A stretch of 64,000 nt of DNA from Vicia villosa (Eukaryota > Streptophyta > Magnoliopsida > Fabales > Fabaceae). A program made the position numbers and the translations under genes. The stretch spans positions 77,783,553 through 77,847,552 of the forward strand of contig NC_081185.1 in assembly GCF_029867415.1 (NCBI RefSeq), given 5' to 3'. Every line of letters begins with the position of its first letter. Positions within the stretch are counted from its first letter, which is position 1. Below are positions 46,387 through 56,016 of the stretch, piece after piece. A model generated the notes under the pieces. The model was given only the letters and a program-made list of their open reading frames with translations, searched no databases and was not told the origin of the DNA.

Positions 46387-47599
46387 TGAAGGATAGAAAA
46401 ACACTTAGAAAGGGGGGGTTTGAATAAGTGTAGTTTAAAAACTTGAATGATAAAAAACAATTTGCACAGTTATTTTTATCCTGGTTCGTTGTTAACTAAA
46501 CTACTCCAGTCCACCCCCACGGAGTGATTTACCTCACCTGAGGATTTAATCCACTAATCGCAACAGATTACAATGGTTTTCCACTTAGTCCGCGACTAAG
46601 TCTTCTAGAGTATCCTGATCACAACCTGATCACTCCAGGAACAAATGCTTAGACACAAGCTAAGACTTTCTTAGAGTATCCTGACCACCACGTGATCACT
46701 CTAATTACAACTGCTTAGACACAAGCTAAGACTTCCTAGAGTATCCTGATCAACACTTGATCACTCTAGTTACTTACAAATTAATGTAATCAAATAAGAG
46801 TTTTACAATGCTTCTGGAAAAGCTATAATCACAACAGTGATATTTCTCTTAACGTTTAAGCTTAATCTCTCTAATATATTACAACAGCAATGTAGTGAGC
46901 TTTGATGAAGATGAAGTTTCAGAGCTTTGATTTGAACAGCGTTTCAGCAAGTTTTTCAGAATAATTTCGTTCAGGATTGGTTACCTTGCTTCTCATCAGA
47001 ACTTCATATTTATAGGCACTTGAGAAGATGACCGTTGGGAGAATTTAATGCTTTGCATATTCCGTACAGCATTGCATTTAATGTTTCACGCTTTTGTCAA
47101 CTACCTCGAGCGTTGTTCACGCTGTGTCTACTGACGTTGCCTTTAATAGCTTCCAACGTTCCTTTTGTCAGTCAGCGTAGCCTGCCACCTGTACTTTCTT
47201 CTGATATGATGTTTGTGTATACAGCGTTTGAATATCATCAGAGTCAAACAGCTTGGTGCATAGCATCTTCTTGTCTTCTGACCTTGAAGTGCTTCTGAGC
47301 GTGATACCATGAGAACTTCAGTGCTTCTGCTTCTGATCTCAAGTTCTTCTGATGCTTCCATAGACCCATGTTCTGATTCTGCTTTGACCATCTTCTAATG
47401 TCTTGCCAGACCATGTTCTGATGTTGCATGCTGAACCTTCTGAGACAAAGCTTCTGAGCGCTGATTTGTGCATACCCTTTATATATTTCCTGAAAGGGAA
47501 ATTGCAATGTATTAGAGTACCACATTATCTCACACAAAATTCATATCCTTGTTATCATCAAAACTAAGAATATTGAACAGAACAAATCTTGTTCTAACA
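46387..47599 (-). repeat. 3' LTR of the SIRE-like copia element
   Basis: 1213 bp, TG...CA. On the minus strand a TATAAATA box lies at 47014-47007. The LTR is rich in CTTCTGA and TCAGAAC words and contains imperfect tandem segments (GATCACTC with AGACACAAGCTAAGACTT, repeated at about 46615-46745). Confidence 0.93.
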
Positions 47600-47613
47600 A
47601 TCTCCCCCTTTTT
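47600..47613 (-). promoter_or_regulatory. Polypurine tract of the copia element
   Basis: On the minus strand AAAAAGGGGGAGAT directly precedes the 3' LTR, the usual plus-strand priming site. Similar G-rich purine runs occur at about 47717, 47741 and 48631, so there may be extra or relic tracts. Confidence 0.8.
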
Positions 47614-47815
47614 GATGATGACAAAAACATATATAAATGATATGAATTTGCGATCAGAAAGAGCAGACGGCTAAAGACAATTTACATAGCTATAGCATAA
47701 GCATGTGAATATGTCTCCCCCTGAGATTAACAATCTCCCCCTGAGATTAATACTAGAAGAATTTTATAAATAAAAGACTTCCCTGAGTATTTCAGTAGAG
47801 ACGTTCACAGTGCTT

Positions 47816-48160
47816 GATCTTCAGAACATTCATGACTTCTGATTTCTGCTTCCATAGGACAGCTTCAGAACATTGAATTTCTTTAGATCCTCAGAACATT
47901 CACAGCTTCTGATTCCTGCTTCCATCGGACAGCTTCAGAACTTGAATTTCTTTGATCTTCAGAACATTCACAGCTTCTGACTTCTGCTTCCATCGGACAG
48001 CTTCAGAACTTGAATTTCTTTGATCTTCAGAACATTCACAGCTTCTGACTTCTGCTTCCATCGGACAGCTTCAGAACTTGAATTTCTTTAGATCTTCAGA
48101 ACATCCACAGCTTCTGATTCTTGCTTCCATTTGGACAGCTTCAGAGCTTGAATTTCTTCT
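47816..48160. repeat. Tandem repeat, five ~68-bp units in the copia 3' region
   Basis: Five units share GATCTTCAGAACATTCACAG, CTTCTGA, CTGCTTCCATCGGACAGCTT and CAGAACTTGAATTTCTTT. The middle three are almost identical, pointing to recent expansion. It lies in the non-coding 3' part between the extra frame and the polypurine tract. Confidence 0.93.
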
Positions 48161-48905
48161 TACATCACTTCATGCTAGATTGTATCAGAACATTGTTGAA
48201 TGTACCAGAGTATCATCAGAGCATCTCTACGTCCTGAAATATTACAGAACAAAACTAAACGACAAAAGTCAGCATGAATGAATCAGAACATAGAGTATGT
48301 TTCATAACACATAATATGTATCAGAGCCATATGGTATGTGTCAGAACACAAAAACATAATGTTTCAGATCATATTCTATCATCAGAATATCTGAACATTC
48401 TTCCTTCTTGCTTCTGATTCTGAAGCTTCATAGCACTCAGCTTGCTTCATGAATCCAAGAGCTTGATTCTCTAAAGGATTACTTTTCCTCATCTTGTTGC
48501 TTCTTATGTTGAGCTTTCAATCCTGCAAAACAACTTAGAAACATATGAAGCTTGCAGCTTCTGTTAGTAATGTGGGGGCTTTCTTCCCAGTAACTGATAA
48601 TATTTAATCAAATCATTTATCATATATTTTCTCCCCCTTTTTGTCATAACATCAAAAAGAATATAAAAGATTCAGATGAAGAAAACGACAAAGGAAAGAA
48701 ACAGAATCAAACTTTTCATTGATTTAAACAAGCAGGATTACAAAAGATGTATGCAGAATAACAGATGCAATCAAGGAAAGAAAACTACAATGACTTAAGG
48801 ACTACAACCCTAGCCTAGTCATAAGCCTGTCCAGAGTAGAACCTCCACTGTAGGAGAGATGCATGAATTCAAGGAGGAAGTGAGAGACAGTTCACAGGAA
48901 GAGAG

Positions 48906-49312
48906 TTAATGTCTCAAACGGGGCTTTCCCTTAACATAGAAGTCAAGAACATGATCCGTAACTTCATCCAATATCTCAAGAAAGTCTTCTTCCTTTGGAT
49001 AAATGTTGATAACAGCATCACAGAAGAGATTTGACTTGAGACTTCTTGGAATCTTGAGAGATCCGTCTTGAAATCAATGTCAGTGATCCCCGAGATTTGT
49101 TTCTCAACCTGGAACCAGACAACCCTTCCAACCGTTCTATTCAAATAGATCGACCACCCTTGAGCCTTCGTCTTCGTTTTTGGTTTGAAACCATAAGCAC
49201 CCAAGTCATCAGAGTCCACAGAAGATTTACACAAAACTTCCATTTCTGATGGAGGAATGTAGCGAGTTTTCAGTGAAGAAACCTCTTGAGAGGAACTTGA
49301 AGACGGATTCAT
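48906..49312 (-). pseudogene. Extra 3' open frame of the copia element, function unknown
   Basis: The minus-strand ATG at 49312, preceded by a leader-like AAACCCTAGTTTATTCATCT, starts MNPSSSSSQEVSSLKTRYIP and continues with SSVDSDDLGAYGF, GWSIYLNRTVGRVVWFQVE and ITDIDFKT. A one-base frameshift near 49070 leads to SLKIPRSLKSNLFCDAVINI, EILDEVTDHVLDFYVKGK and the stop at 48906-48908. I know no family for it. SIRE-type elements can carry an additional ORF after pol, but this one does not show the envelope-like features I would look for. It is also fused in frame to the truncated RNase H upstream. Confidence 0.55.
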
Positions 49313-52008
49313 GGTGTATGCTAGGTTGAAGATGAATAAACTAGGGTTTATTCCAGAAGTGCTCTTCCTTTCAATTCTATCTCCAGCATAGTCAGCATCA
49401 CAGAATCCTATTAAGTTGTAGTCTTTGGATTTTCTGTAAACTAAACCAACATTAGTAGTACCTTTCAGATACCTCAGAATTCTCTTAACCGCAGTTAAAT
49501 GAGATTCTCTCGGATCTGATTGGAATCTAGCACACAAACAAACACTGAAGAGAATGTCAGGTCTAGAAGCAGTTAGGTATAGAAGAGATCCAATTATACC
49601 TCTGTACAACTTATGATCTACCTTCTTACTTACCTCATCCTTACCTAGGACACATGTTGGATGCATAGGAGTTTTGGCTTCTTTACTTTCAGAAAGATTA
49701 AACTTCTTCAGAAGTTCTTTCACATACTTCGTTTGATGAACATATGTTCCATCAGAAGTTTGGTTGATTTGAATCCCAAGGAAATACTTGAGTTCTCCCA
49801 TCATGCTCATTTCAAATTCAGCCTGCATAGACTCAGCAAACTCCTTTCCAAGTGTAGCATTAGATGTTCCAAAGATGATATCACCAACATATATTTGACA
49901 TATTAAAATATCCTTTTTAAAGGTTTTACAAAAGAGAGTAGTGTCCACTTTTCCTCTAGTGAAACCATTTTCCAGAAGGAAAGAACTTAAACGTTCATAC
50001 CAAGCTCTAGGAGCTTGCTTCAATCCGTATAATGATTTCTTTAATTTAAAAACATGATTTGGAGACTTGGAGTCTTCAAAACCAGGAGGTTGATGGACAT
50101 AAACTTCTTCATCTATATAACCATTTAAGAAGGCACTCTTGACATCCATCTGATAAAGAGTGATGTTATGTTGAGTGGCAAAAGAAATTAATAGACGAAT
50201 AGATTCTAACCTGGCCACTGGTGCAAAGGTTTCTGTGTAGTCAATTCCTTCTTGCTGACTATAACCTTGAGCAACCAGTCTGGCTTTGTTTCTTACCACT
50301 TCTCCCTTCTCGCTTAGCTTGTTTCTGAACACACACTTAGTGCCGATGATGTTAAATCCTTTTGGTCTAGGAACCAAGTCCCATACATCATTCCTTGTAA
50401 ACTGATTGAGTTCTTCTTGCATGGCAATTATCCAGTCTGGATCTTCTAGAGCTTGATCAACAGAAGTTGGCTCGATCAAAGAAACAAGACCTAATTGACA
50501 TTCTGCATTGTTCTTAAGGAATGCCCTTGTTCTGATGGGATCATCTTTCTTCCCAAGGATCACATCTTCTGAATGAGCTGAGGCAAGTCTAGGTGATCTT
50601 CTGACTGTTGGCTCTTCAGAAATTCTCAGATTTTCCAAGGATGCAGCAACTTGATCTTCTGATCCATTGCTTTTGAGACTGCCAGCTTCTGCAGCTTTGC
50701 TTCTTGGTTCTACTGCTTCTGATATATCAATATCAAAATCTACAAAATTCTCAAACTGCTTTGGTTTTTCAAGACCAAGCTTATCATCAAACCTGATATT
50801 GATTGATTCTTCTACAACCAATGTTTCAGTATTGTATACTCTATAGCCTTTAGAGCATTCAGAATATCCAAGAAGGAAACACTTTTGTGCTTTAGAATCA
50901 AACTTACCAAGATGATCTTTAGTATTCAGAATAAAACATACACATCCAAAAGGATGGAAATATGAAATGTTGGGCTTTTTGTTCTTCCACAATTCATAAG
51001 GAGTCTTATTTAGAATAGGTCTGATAGAGATTCTATTCTGAATATAACACGCAGTGTTTATTGCTTCTGCCTAGAAATGCTTAGCCATATTGGTTTCGTT
51101 GATCATGGTTCTGGCCATTTCTTGTAGAGTCCTATTCTTTCGCTCTACAACTCCATTTTGCTGTGGAGTTCTAGGACAAGAGAAATCATGGGCAATACCA
51201 TTTTCTTTGAAGAACTCCTCAAAGAATCTGTTCTCAAATTCGCCACCATGATCACTTCTGACCTTTATGATTTTGCACTCTTTCTCAGATTGGATCTGAG
51301 TGCAGAATTCAAAGAACACTGAATGAGACTCATCCTTGTGTTTTAAGAACTTTACCCATGTCCAGCGGCTATAATCATCAACGATGACTAATCCATATTT
51401 CTTCCCTCTGACAGATGCTGTTTTGACTGGGCCAAACAGATCAATGTGCAAGAGTTCTAACGGCCTTGAGGTAGAAACAACATTCTTAGACTTGAATGCA
51501 GGTCTTGAGAACTTGCCCTTCTGACATGCTTCACAAAGAGCATCTGATTTGTATTTCAGATTTGGGAGTCCTCTGACCAGATTTAGTTTGTTAATCTGAG
51601 AAATCTTTCTCAAACTAGCATGTCCTAATCTTCTGTGCCAGACCCATTGCTCTTCAGAAACAGACATAAGACAAGTCACCTTCTGCTTCTCAAGATCAGA
51701 AAGATCAATCTTATAGATGTTGTTCTTTCTCTTGCCTGTAAAGAGGATTGAGCCATCCTTCTGACTTACAGCCTTGCAAGAATTTTGATTGAAGATTATA
51801 TCATAACCATTGTCACTTAATTGACTTATGGACAATAAGTTATGCGTTAATCCTTCTACAAGAAGTACATTAGTTATGGAAGGAGAGTTACCAAGACTTA
51901 TGGTTCCAGAGCCAATGATTTTGCCCTTCTGATCTCCTCCAAACTTCACTTCTCCAGCAGATTTAAGCACCAGGTCTTGGAACATAGACCTTCTTCCTGT
52001 CATGTGTC
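48914..52008 (-). pseudogene. Copia pol (protease end, integrase, RT, partial RNase H)
   Basis: Continues the gag-pol frame after the gypsy insertion (GCSRH joined to MTGRRSMF). It includes the integrase zinc finger (HRRLGHASLRK, CEACQKGKF) and core (LHIDLFGPV, VRSDHGGEF, NGVVERKNR), then an in-frame TAG at 51071-51073 where W is expected (KHF*AEAINT). RT follows with LVAQGYSQQEGIDYTETFAP, MDVKSAFLNG, SLYGLKQAPRAW and IYVGDIIFG, where the catalytic YVDD has become YVGD. RNase H begins (GFCDADYAGD, RKSTSG) but is cut at about 49350 and joined to the extra 3' frame. RT activity is not expected. Confidence 0.9.
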
Positions 52009-53176
52009 TGTTAGGAGTAAATTAATGGTAAATTCATGTGTTAATAGAAGTAATTTAGTCTCCAAACCAATGCAGATTGTGATAAATCCATAGGTTTTTA
52101 TTAAGAATTGAACTGAACAAGTTTAGTTCGTGCGTAAAGCAAATCGAATCACTTGTGGGTGTTATTGTTGCAGGTTTAGAGCTGAATTGAAGCTTGAGAA
52201 GAACATGAGGAGGAAAGAGAGCTGGAAGTCTCAAAGGCAGAAGAAAAGGATGGAAATTGCAAAGAGCGCGCCGCGAGAGTCCTAGAGCGCGCCGCGAAAA
52301 TATCTCTATTTTGAAGCGCGCCGCGCCAGTCCGATGCCGCGCCGCGGCCTCGGCGTTAAAAGCCCAAAACTTCTATTTAAAAGCCCTAGCTTCCAAGAGA
52401 AAAACAATTTTGTGAAGAGCGAAATTAGGAGAGCAATCTGAAGGTGCAGCCACAATCATCAATTGAAGACCAATTCTCTATCAAGCGAAGACATTCCTTT
52501 GATGAAGATGAATTCTTCCATTAATCTTTGTGTGTTCTTCATGTCTATGGAGAGCTAAACCCCTTTTCTTGAATCTAAGGTAGCAGTTAACCTATGAATA
52601 TACAATACCATTAATTAATTCCTGTGAACAATTGTTTGAATTCATTATCAATAAGTAATCTTGTTTTTATTCTTAAATTATCGTTGAATCTTTGATCGAA
52701 AGAAAGGATTTAACTTTTGCCCTAGGTTACTATATTGATTCAATTGCAACTTGCAGAGATGGAATTGTAATTGGATTCTCATAATTATCGTTCTTAATTA
52801 CTATTATCGTTATTGATATTTGGAGAGATCGAATCTCATACCGGTAAAAGCTTTCTAATTTGATTTGCAGACATGGAATCTTATTTGAGGATAAGTGAAG
52901 ATAATGATTCAAAAGATTGTTCAATTGTGAATTAATTGATAATTGTATAGGAATAGGTTGATGAACCCTAAGGTTCAACATATTTCTCTAATCGTTAACA
53001 ACAGTTCATTACTCGCTTTTAATTTATTGTTTACTTTTGATATTATTAGAATCATAAAACAAACCAACTCAATTTTCCTAACTCAAAATAAACAACTATA
53101 GAACGGCAGTGATATTAACCAATCCCTGTGGATACGATATATTACCGAAAATATTTACCCAAAAATACTTTCAACA
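52009..53176 (+). repeat. 5' LTR of the Athila-type element
   Basis: 1168 bp. It contains four GC-rich boxes (52265-52346), a probable TATTTAAAA box (52374-52382) and an AT-rich U5-like part. It ends in ACTTTCAACA immediately before the primer-binding site. Confidence 0.95.
52265..52346 (+). promoter_or_regulatory. Array of four GCGCGCCGCG boxes upstream of TATA
   Basis: AGCGCGCCGCG occurs at 52265-52275, 52286-52296 and 52315-52325, and GCCGCGCCGCG at 52336-52346. Start-to-start spacings are 21, 29 and 21 bp. The last box is about 28 bp before TATTTAAAA (52374). In an AT-rich genome this CpG-dense array is striking and fits a promoter module. The other LTR has the same array (57824-57905), with one C to T in the fourth box. 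Confidence 0.65.
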
Positions 53177-53179
53177 AAT

Positions 53180-53197
53180 TGGCGCCGTTGCCGGGGA
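53180..53197 (+). promoter_or_regulatory. Primer-binding site of the Athila-type element
   Basis: TGGCGCCGTTGCCGGGGA begins 3 bases after the 5' LTR. This sequence is typical of Athila/Cyclops elements, which are reported to use a tRNA-Asp-type primer. Confidence 0.85.
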
Positions 53198-53305
53198 TTG
53201 GTGTCAATATTGCACGCATTGCAATAGTTCTTATTTTGAGTTTTTAAATTTTATTTTCTTTATTTTGGTTGTTTCACGTATTTGTTAGTGTGCAGAAATT
53301 CGTGT

Positions 53306-55957
53306 ATGCGCAGCAAAGTTCCCAGTGACCAACTTCTTTTTGATCCCGAGATCGAAAGGACCGCTAGGAGGCTAAATAGCAAAGCACGAAGAAGAGCAAA
53401 CATAGCAAAAGCAAGAGACAACACAACCGCGACATCGTCACAACAACTTGAAACCATTGACGAGTCGCAAGAAGGACTCTTCTTTCACGAACTATTCACG
53501 GAAGAAGAACCGGAAGTTATTTTACAACCTACTGTTGGCAACATGGCGGCTAATGGTCCATGTGCTAATAGTCCAAGACTCAATCCTCAGTTCGCTAGAA
53601 CTGCCGCCAACGGGAGACCGACAGAACTGAAGACCGGTATCATACAATTGATTTGTGCAAGTCCTTTCGCCGGATTGGACCATGAAGACCCGTACACGCA
53701 TCTTACTCGATTCTATGAGTTAGCAGGTACCACAGGTGTCGCTCAAGCTGATGAGGAAGCATTATTTAAGAGGTTGTTCCCACACTCTTTGTTATCTAAG
53801 GCAAAAGATTGGTATCTGGATCAACCTGAAGCAGTGATGACTAATTGGAACACATTGGAAGAAAAATTTCTGGAAAGGTTTTACTCTCAAAACCGATTCT
53901 TCGAAGCAAAAACAGCAATAGCAGTCTTTTCTCAAGGTAGTAATGAATCTTTGAATGAAGCATGGGAAAGGTATAAAGCTATGTTGAGAAAGTGCAAAGG
54001 ACACGGTTTTACAGACATTGATCAAATCCATATGTTCCGTAACGGTCTCACAGCTACAAACAAGACACTTTTGGACGCCACAGCTGGTGGTTCACTCATG
54101 TCCAAAACACCTGAAGAAGCTACTCAGATAATAGAGCGAATGGCTCTAAATGATCGTCAAGGCAATCATGATCGAACGGTAAGAGATAAGAAACCCGGAA
54201 TGTTGGAGTTGAACAACAGTGATGCTCTACTTGCTCAGAACAAATTGCTAACTTCACAAGTGGAAATTTTGACACAACAAATGTCCAAACTACCACAACA
54301 ACTTAAGGAGATGAACGGGATATCCAATTCTTATCAGGTTGCGAAGTGTGAATTATGCAAAGGCAATCATCAAACAGGATTCTGTCCACCAGTCCTAGAA
54401 GAAGAAGAAGTAAACTACATGAACAACACTCAAGGACCAAGGCAGAATCAATACCAAAATCAGCCATACCAACAAGGGTACCCACCGAGACATAACAACC
54501 AGGGTTACCAACAAAGGCCACCAAATCAAGGGTATCAGCAACAAGCATTTCAACCATACACTCAACCACCACAACAGCAACAAGGAGGACAATCCAAGTT
54601 GGAGGAGACCGTGAATCAGTTCATTCAAACGTCAATGACAAATCAGAAGAACCAGGAAGCTGCAATTAAAAATCTGGAAACTCAAGTGGGTCAATTGGCT
54701 AAACAAATTGCAGCCACTCAATCAAAGGCAACATTCTCCGCCAACACTCAAGATAATCCTAAAGAGTATTGTAACGCAGTGGTAACTAGAACCAGTCAAA
54801 AAGGCACTGAGAAAGAAGTTGAAATCAATGATACCGAGAAAGAGGATAATAATCAGGCTGCGGAAGATGAGGAGAATGAAATCATAGTGAGCACCATGAG
54901 CAAAGATGCTGCAAGAGAAATAGATGAGACCAAGAAAGAAAGAGGGATGACAGAGAAAAGAAAAAGTTCTAAGAAAAAGAAGGTAGATCCTGTGATACCA
55001 AGCCAACATTTACCATACCCCCACGCTCCGTCAAAGTCAGACAATGCCAGGCAATATAACAGGTTTATGAGCATCTTCAAGCAACTCCATATAAACATAC
55101 CATTTGCCGAAGCATTAGAGCAAATGCCCAAATATGCTAAATTTATGAAGAAAATGCTCACAAAGAAAAAGGGATGCATAGATGAAGAAACTGTGGTGCT
55201 TGATGCTCAATGTAGTGCTATAATCCAAAGAACTACTCCAAGAAAGGAATCCGATCCGGGGCGAGTAACCTTACCATTAAATATTGGAGGTAATTTCACT
55301 GGCGATGGGTTGATTGATCTGGGGTCGAGCATCAACCTAATCCCTTTATCCATTGTCAAGAAGCTAGGGAATATTGTGATGAAGCCCACTAGTATGACTT
55401 TACAATTGGCCGACAAGTCTATCACTTCACCCTATGGAGTGATTCAGGATCTGCTAATTAAAGTAGACAAATTCTTTTTCCCGGTAGACTTTGTGGTTGT
55501 TGACATGGAAGAAGATCATGAGGTACCTGTGATTCTAGGAAGGTCATTCATGAAAACCGCTCGAATGATGATTGATCTGGATGAAGGGATCATGAAAATA
55601 AGGGTGCAAGATGAAGAGGTAAAATTTAATCTGTTCAAGGCCAAGAAGCATCTTAAGAACAAGAGTGATATCTTCCAAATCGATACAACTGAGGGAACAA
55701 CCAAGGAAGACAAAGATCAACCTCCGAGCTACTTCCAAGTTGGACAAGAGGTACTCCTGTGCAACTCAAAACTAAGATGTCTCTCGGGTAAAGCAACAAC
55801 AAAATGGTCTGGACCACTGATAGTAAAAGATATATGCGACCACGGTGCCATTATGGTAGAGAATCCACTGACAAAAGAGAGGAGAACCGTTAATGGAAAA
55901 CGGTTAAAAGATTTCTTCGGGGGAGTGGAGCAACATGCACAATTTTTAGTTCCTTGA
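53306..55957 (+). CDS. Gag-protease fused to integrase C-terminal tail (Athila type)
   Basis: Open frame of 884 codons from the ATG at 53306 (MRSKVPSDQLLFDPEIE, the usual Cyclops/Athila-like gag start); an ATG eight codons upstream (53282) is less likely. The gag region has IQLICASPFAGLDHEDPY, FKRLFPHSLLSKAKDWYL and FLERFYSQNRFFEAKTAIAV; a CELCKGNHQTGFC knuckle-like motif and a Gln/Tyr/Pro-rich stretch follow. The aspartic protease has LIDLGSSINLIPLSI (active-site DLGSS, Athila style) and VPVILGRSFMKTARMMID. It then passes, without RT, RNase H or integrase core, into YFQVGQEVLLCNSKLR, TKWSGPLIVKDI and VNGKRLKDFFGG, the integrase C-terminal tail. The clean junction without stops suggests selection or very recent origin. 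Mobility would need RT and integrase in trans. Confidence 0.9.
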   Translation: MRSKVPSDQLLFDPEIERTARRLNSKARRRANIAKARDNTTATSSQQLETIDESQEGLFFHELFTEEEPEVILQPTVGNMAANGPCANSPRLNPQFARTAANGRPTELKTGIIQLICASPFAGLDHEDPYTHLTRFYELAGTTGVAQADEEALFKRLFPHSLLSKAKDWYLDQPEAVMTNWNTLEEKFLERFYSQNRFFEAKTAIAVFSQGSNESLNEAWERYKAMLRKCKGHGFTDIDQIHMFRNGLTATNKTLLDATAGGSLMSKTPEEATQIIERMALNDRQGNHDRTVRDKKPGMLELNNSDALLAQNKLLTSQVEILTQQMSKLPQQLKEMNGISNSYQVAKCELCKGNHQTGFCPPVLEEEEVNYMNNTQGPRQNQYQNQPYQQGYPPRHNNQGYQQRPPNQGYQQQAFQPYTQPPQQQQGGQSKLEETVNQFIQTSMTNQKNQEAAIKNLETQVGQLAKQIAATQSKATFSANTQDNPKEYCNAVVTRTSQKGTEKEVEINDTEKEDNNQAAEDEENEIIVSTMSKDAAREIDETKKERGMTEKRKSSKKKKVDPVIPSQHLPYPHAPSKSDNARQYNRFMSIFKQLHINIPFAEALEQMPKYAKFMKKMLTKKKGCIDEETVVLDAQCSAIIQRTTPRKESDPGRVTLPLNIGGNFTGDGLIDLGSSINLIPLSIVKKLGNIVMKPTSMTLQLADKSITSPYGVIQDLLIKVDKFFFPVDFVVVDMEEDHEVPVILGRSFMKTARMMIDLDEGIMKIRVQDEEVKFNLFKAKKHLKNKSDIFQIDTTEGTTKEDKDQPPSYFQVGQEVLLCNSKLRCLSGKATTKWSGPLIVKDICDHGAIMVENPLTKERRTVNGKRLKDFFGGVEQHAQFLVP

Positions 55958-55967
55958 AAGCATGAAC

Positions 55968-56016
55968 CGTCGAGCCATGCGACGTTAAACGAAGCACTTT
56001 GTGGGAGGTAACCCAC
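55968..56016 (+). other. Two consecutive stem-loops after the gag-pro stop
   Basis: CGTCG-AGCCATG-CGACG (55968-55984) and GTGGG-AGGTAA-CCCAC (56001-56016) are perfect 5-bp stems with 7- and 6-base loops, 11 and 44 bases beyond the stop codon. From memory, sequences like TTAAACAAAGCGCT and GGGAGGCAACCC recur just after integrase in Athila/Cyclops elements, so the motif may be a conserved RNA structure. A function in packaging, termination or RNA stability is speculation. Confidence 0.5.

Noticed and set aside
47035..47537. Frames of 80-100 codons on both strands within the copia LTRs (also 60689-61102)
   Set aside because: They are duplicated because the LTR is duplicated, are low complexity (CTTCTGA-rich), and have no known counterpart.
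47816..48160. CRISPR-like array
   Set aside because: Units are contiguous tandem repeats without unique spacers, within a plant retrotransposon.
52730..52981. 83-codon minus-strand frame repeated at 58289-58540
   Set aside because: Lies inside the Athila-type LTRs and is identical because the LTRs are near identical; no protein family.
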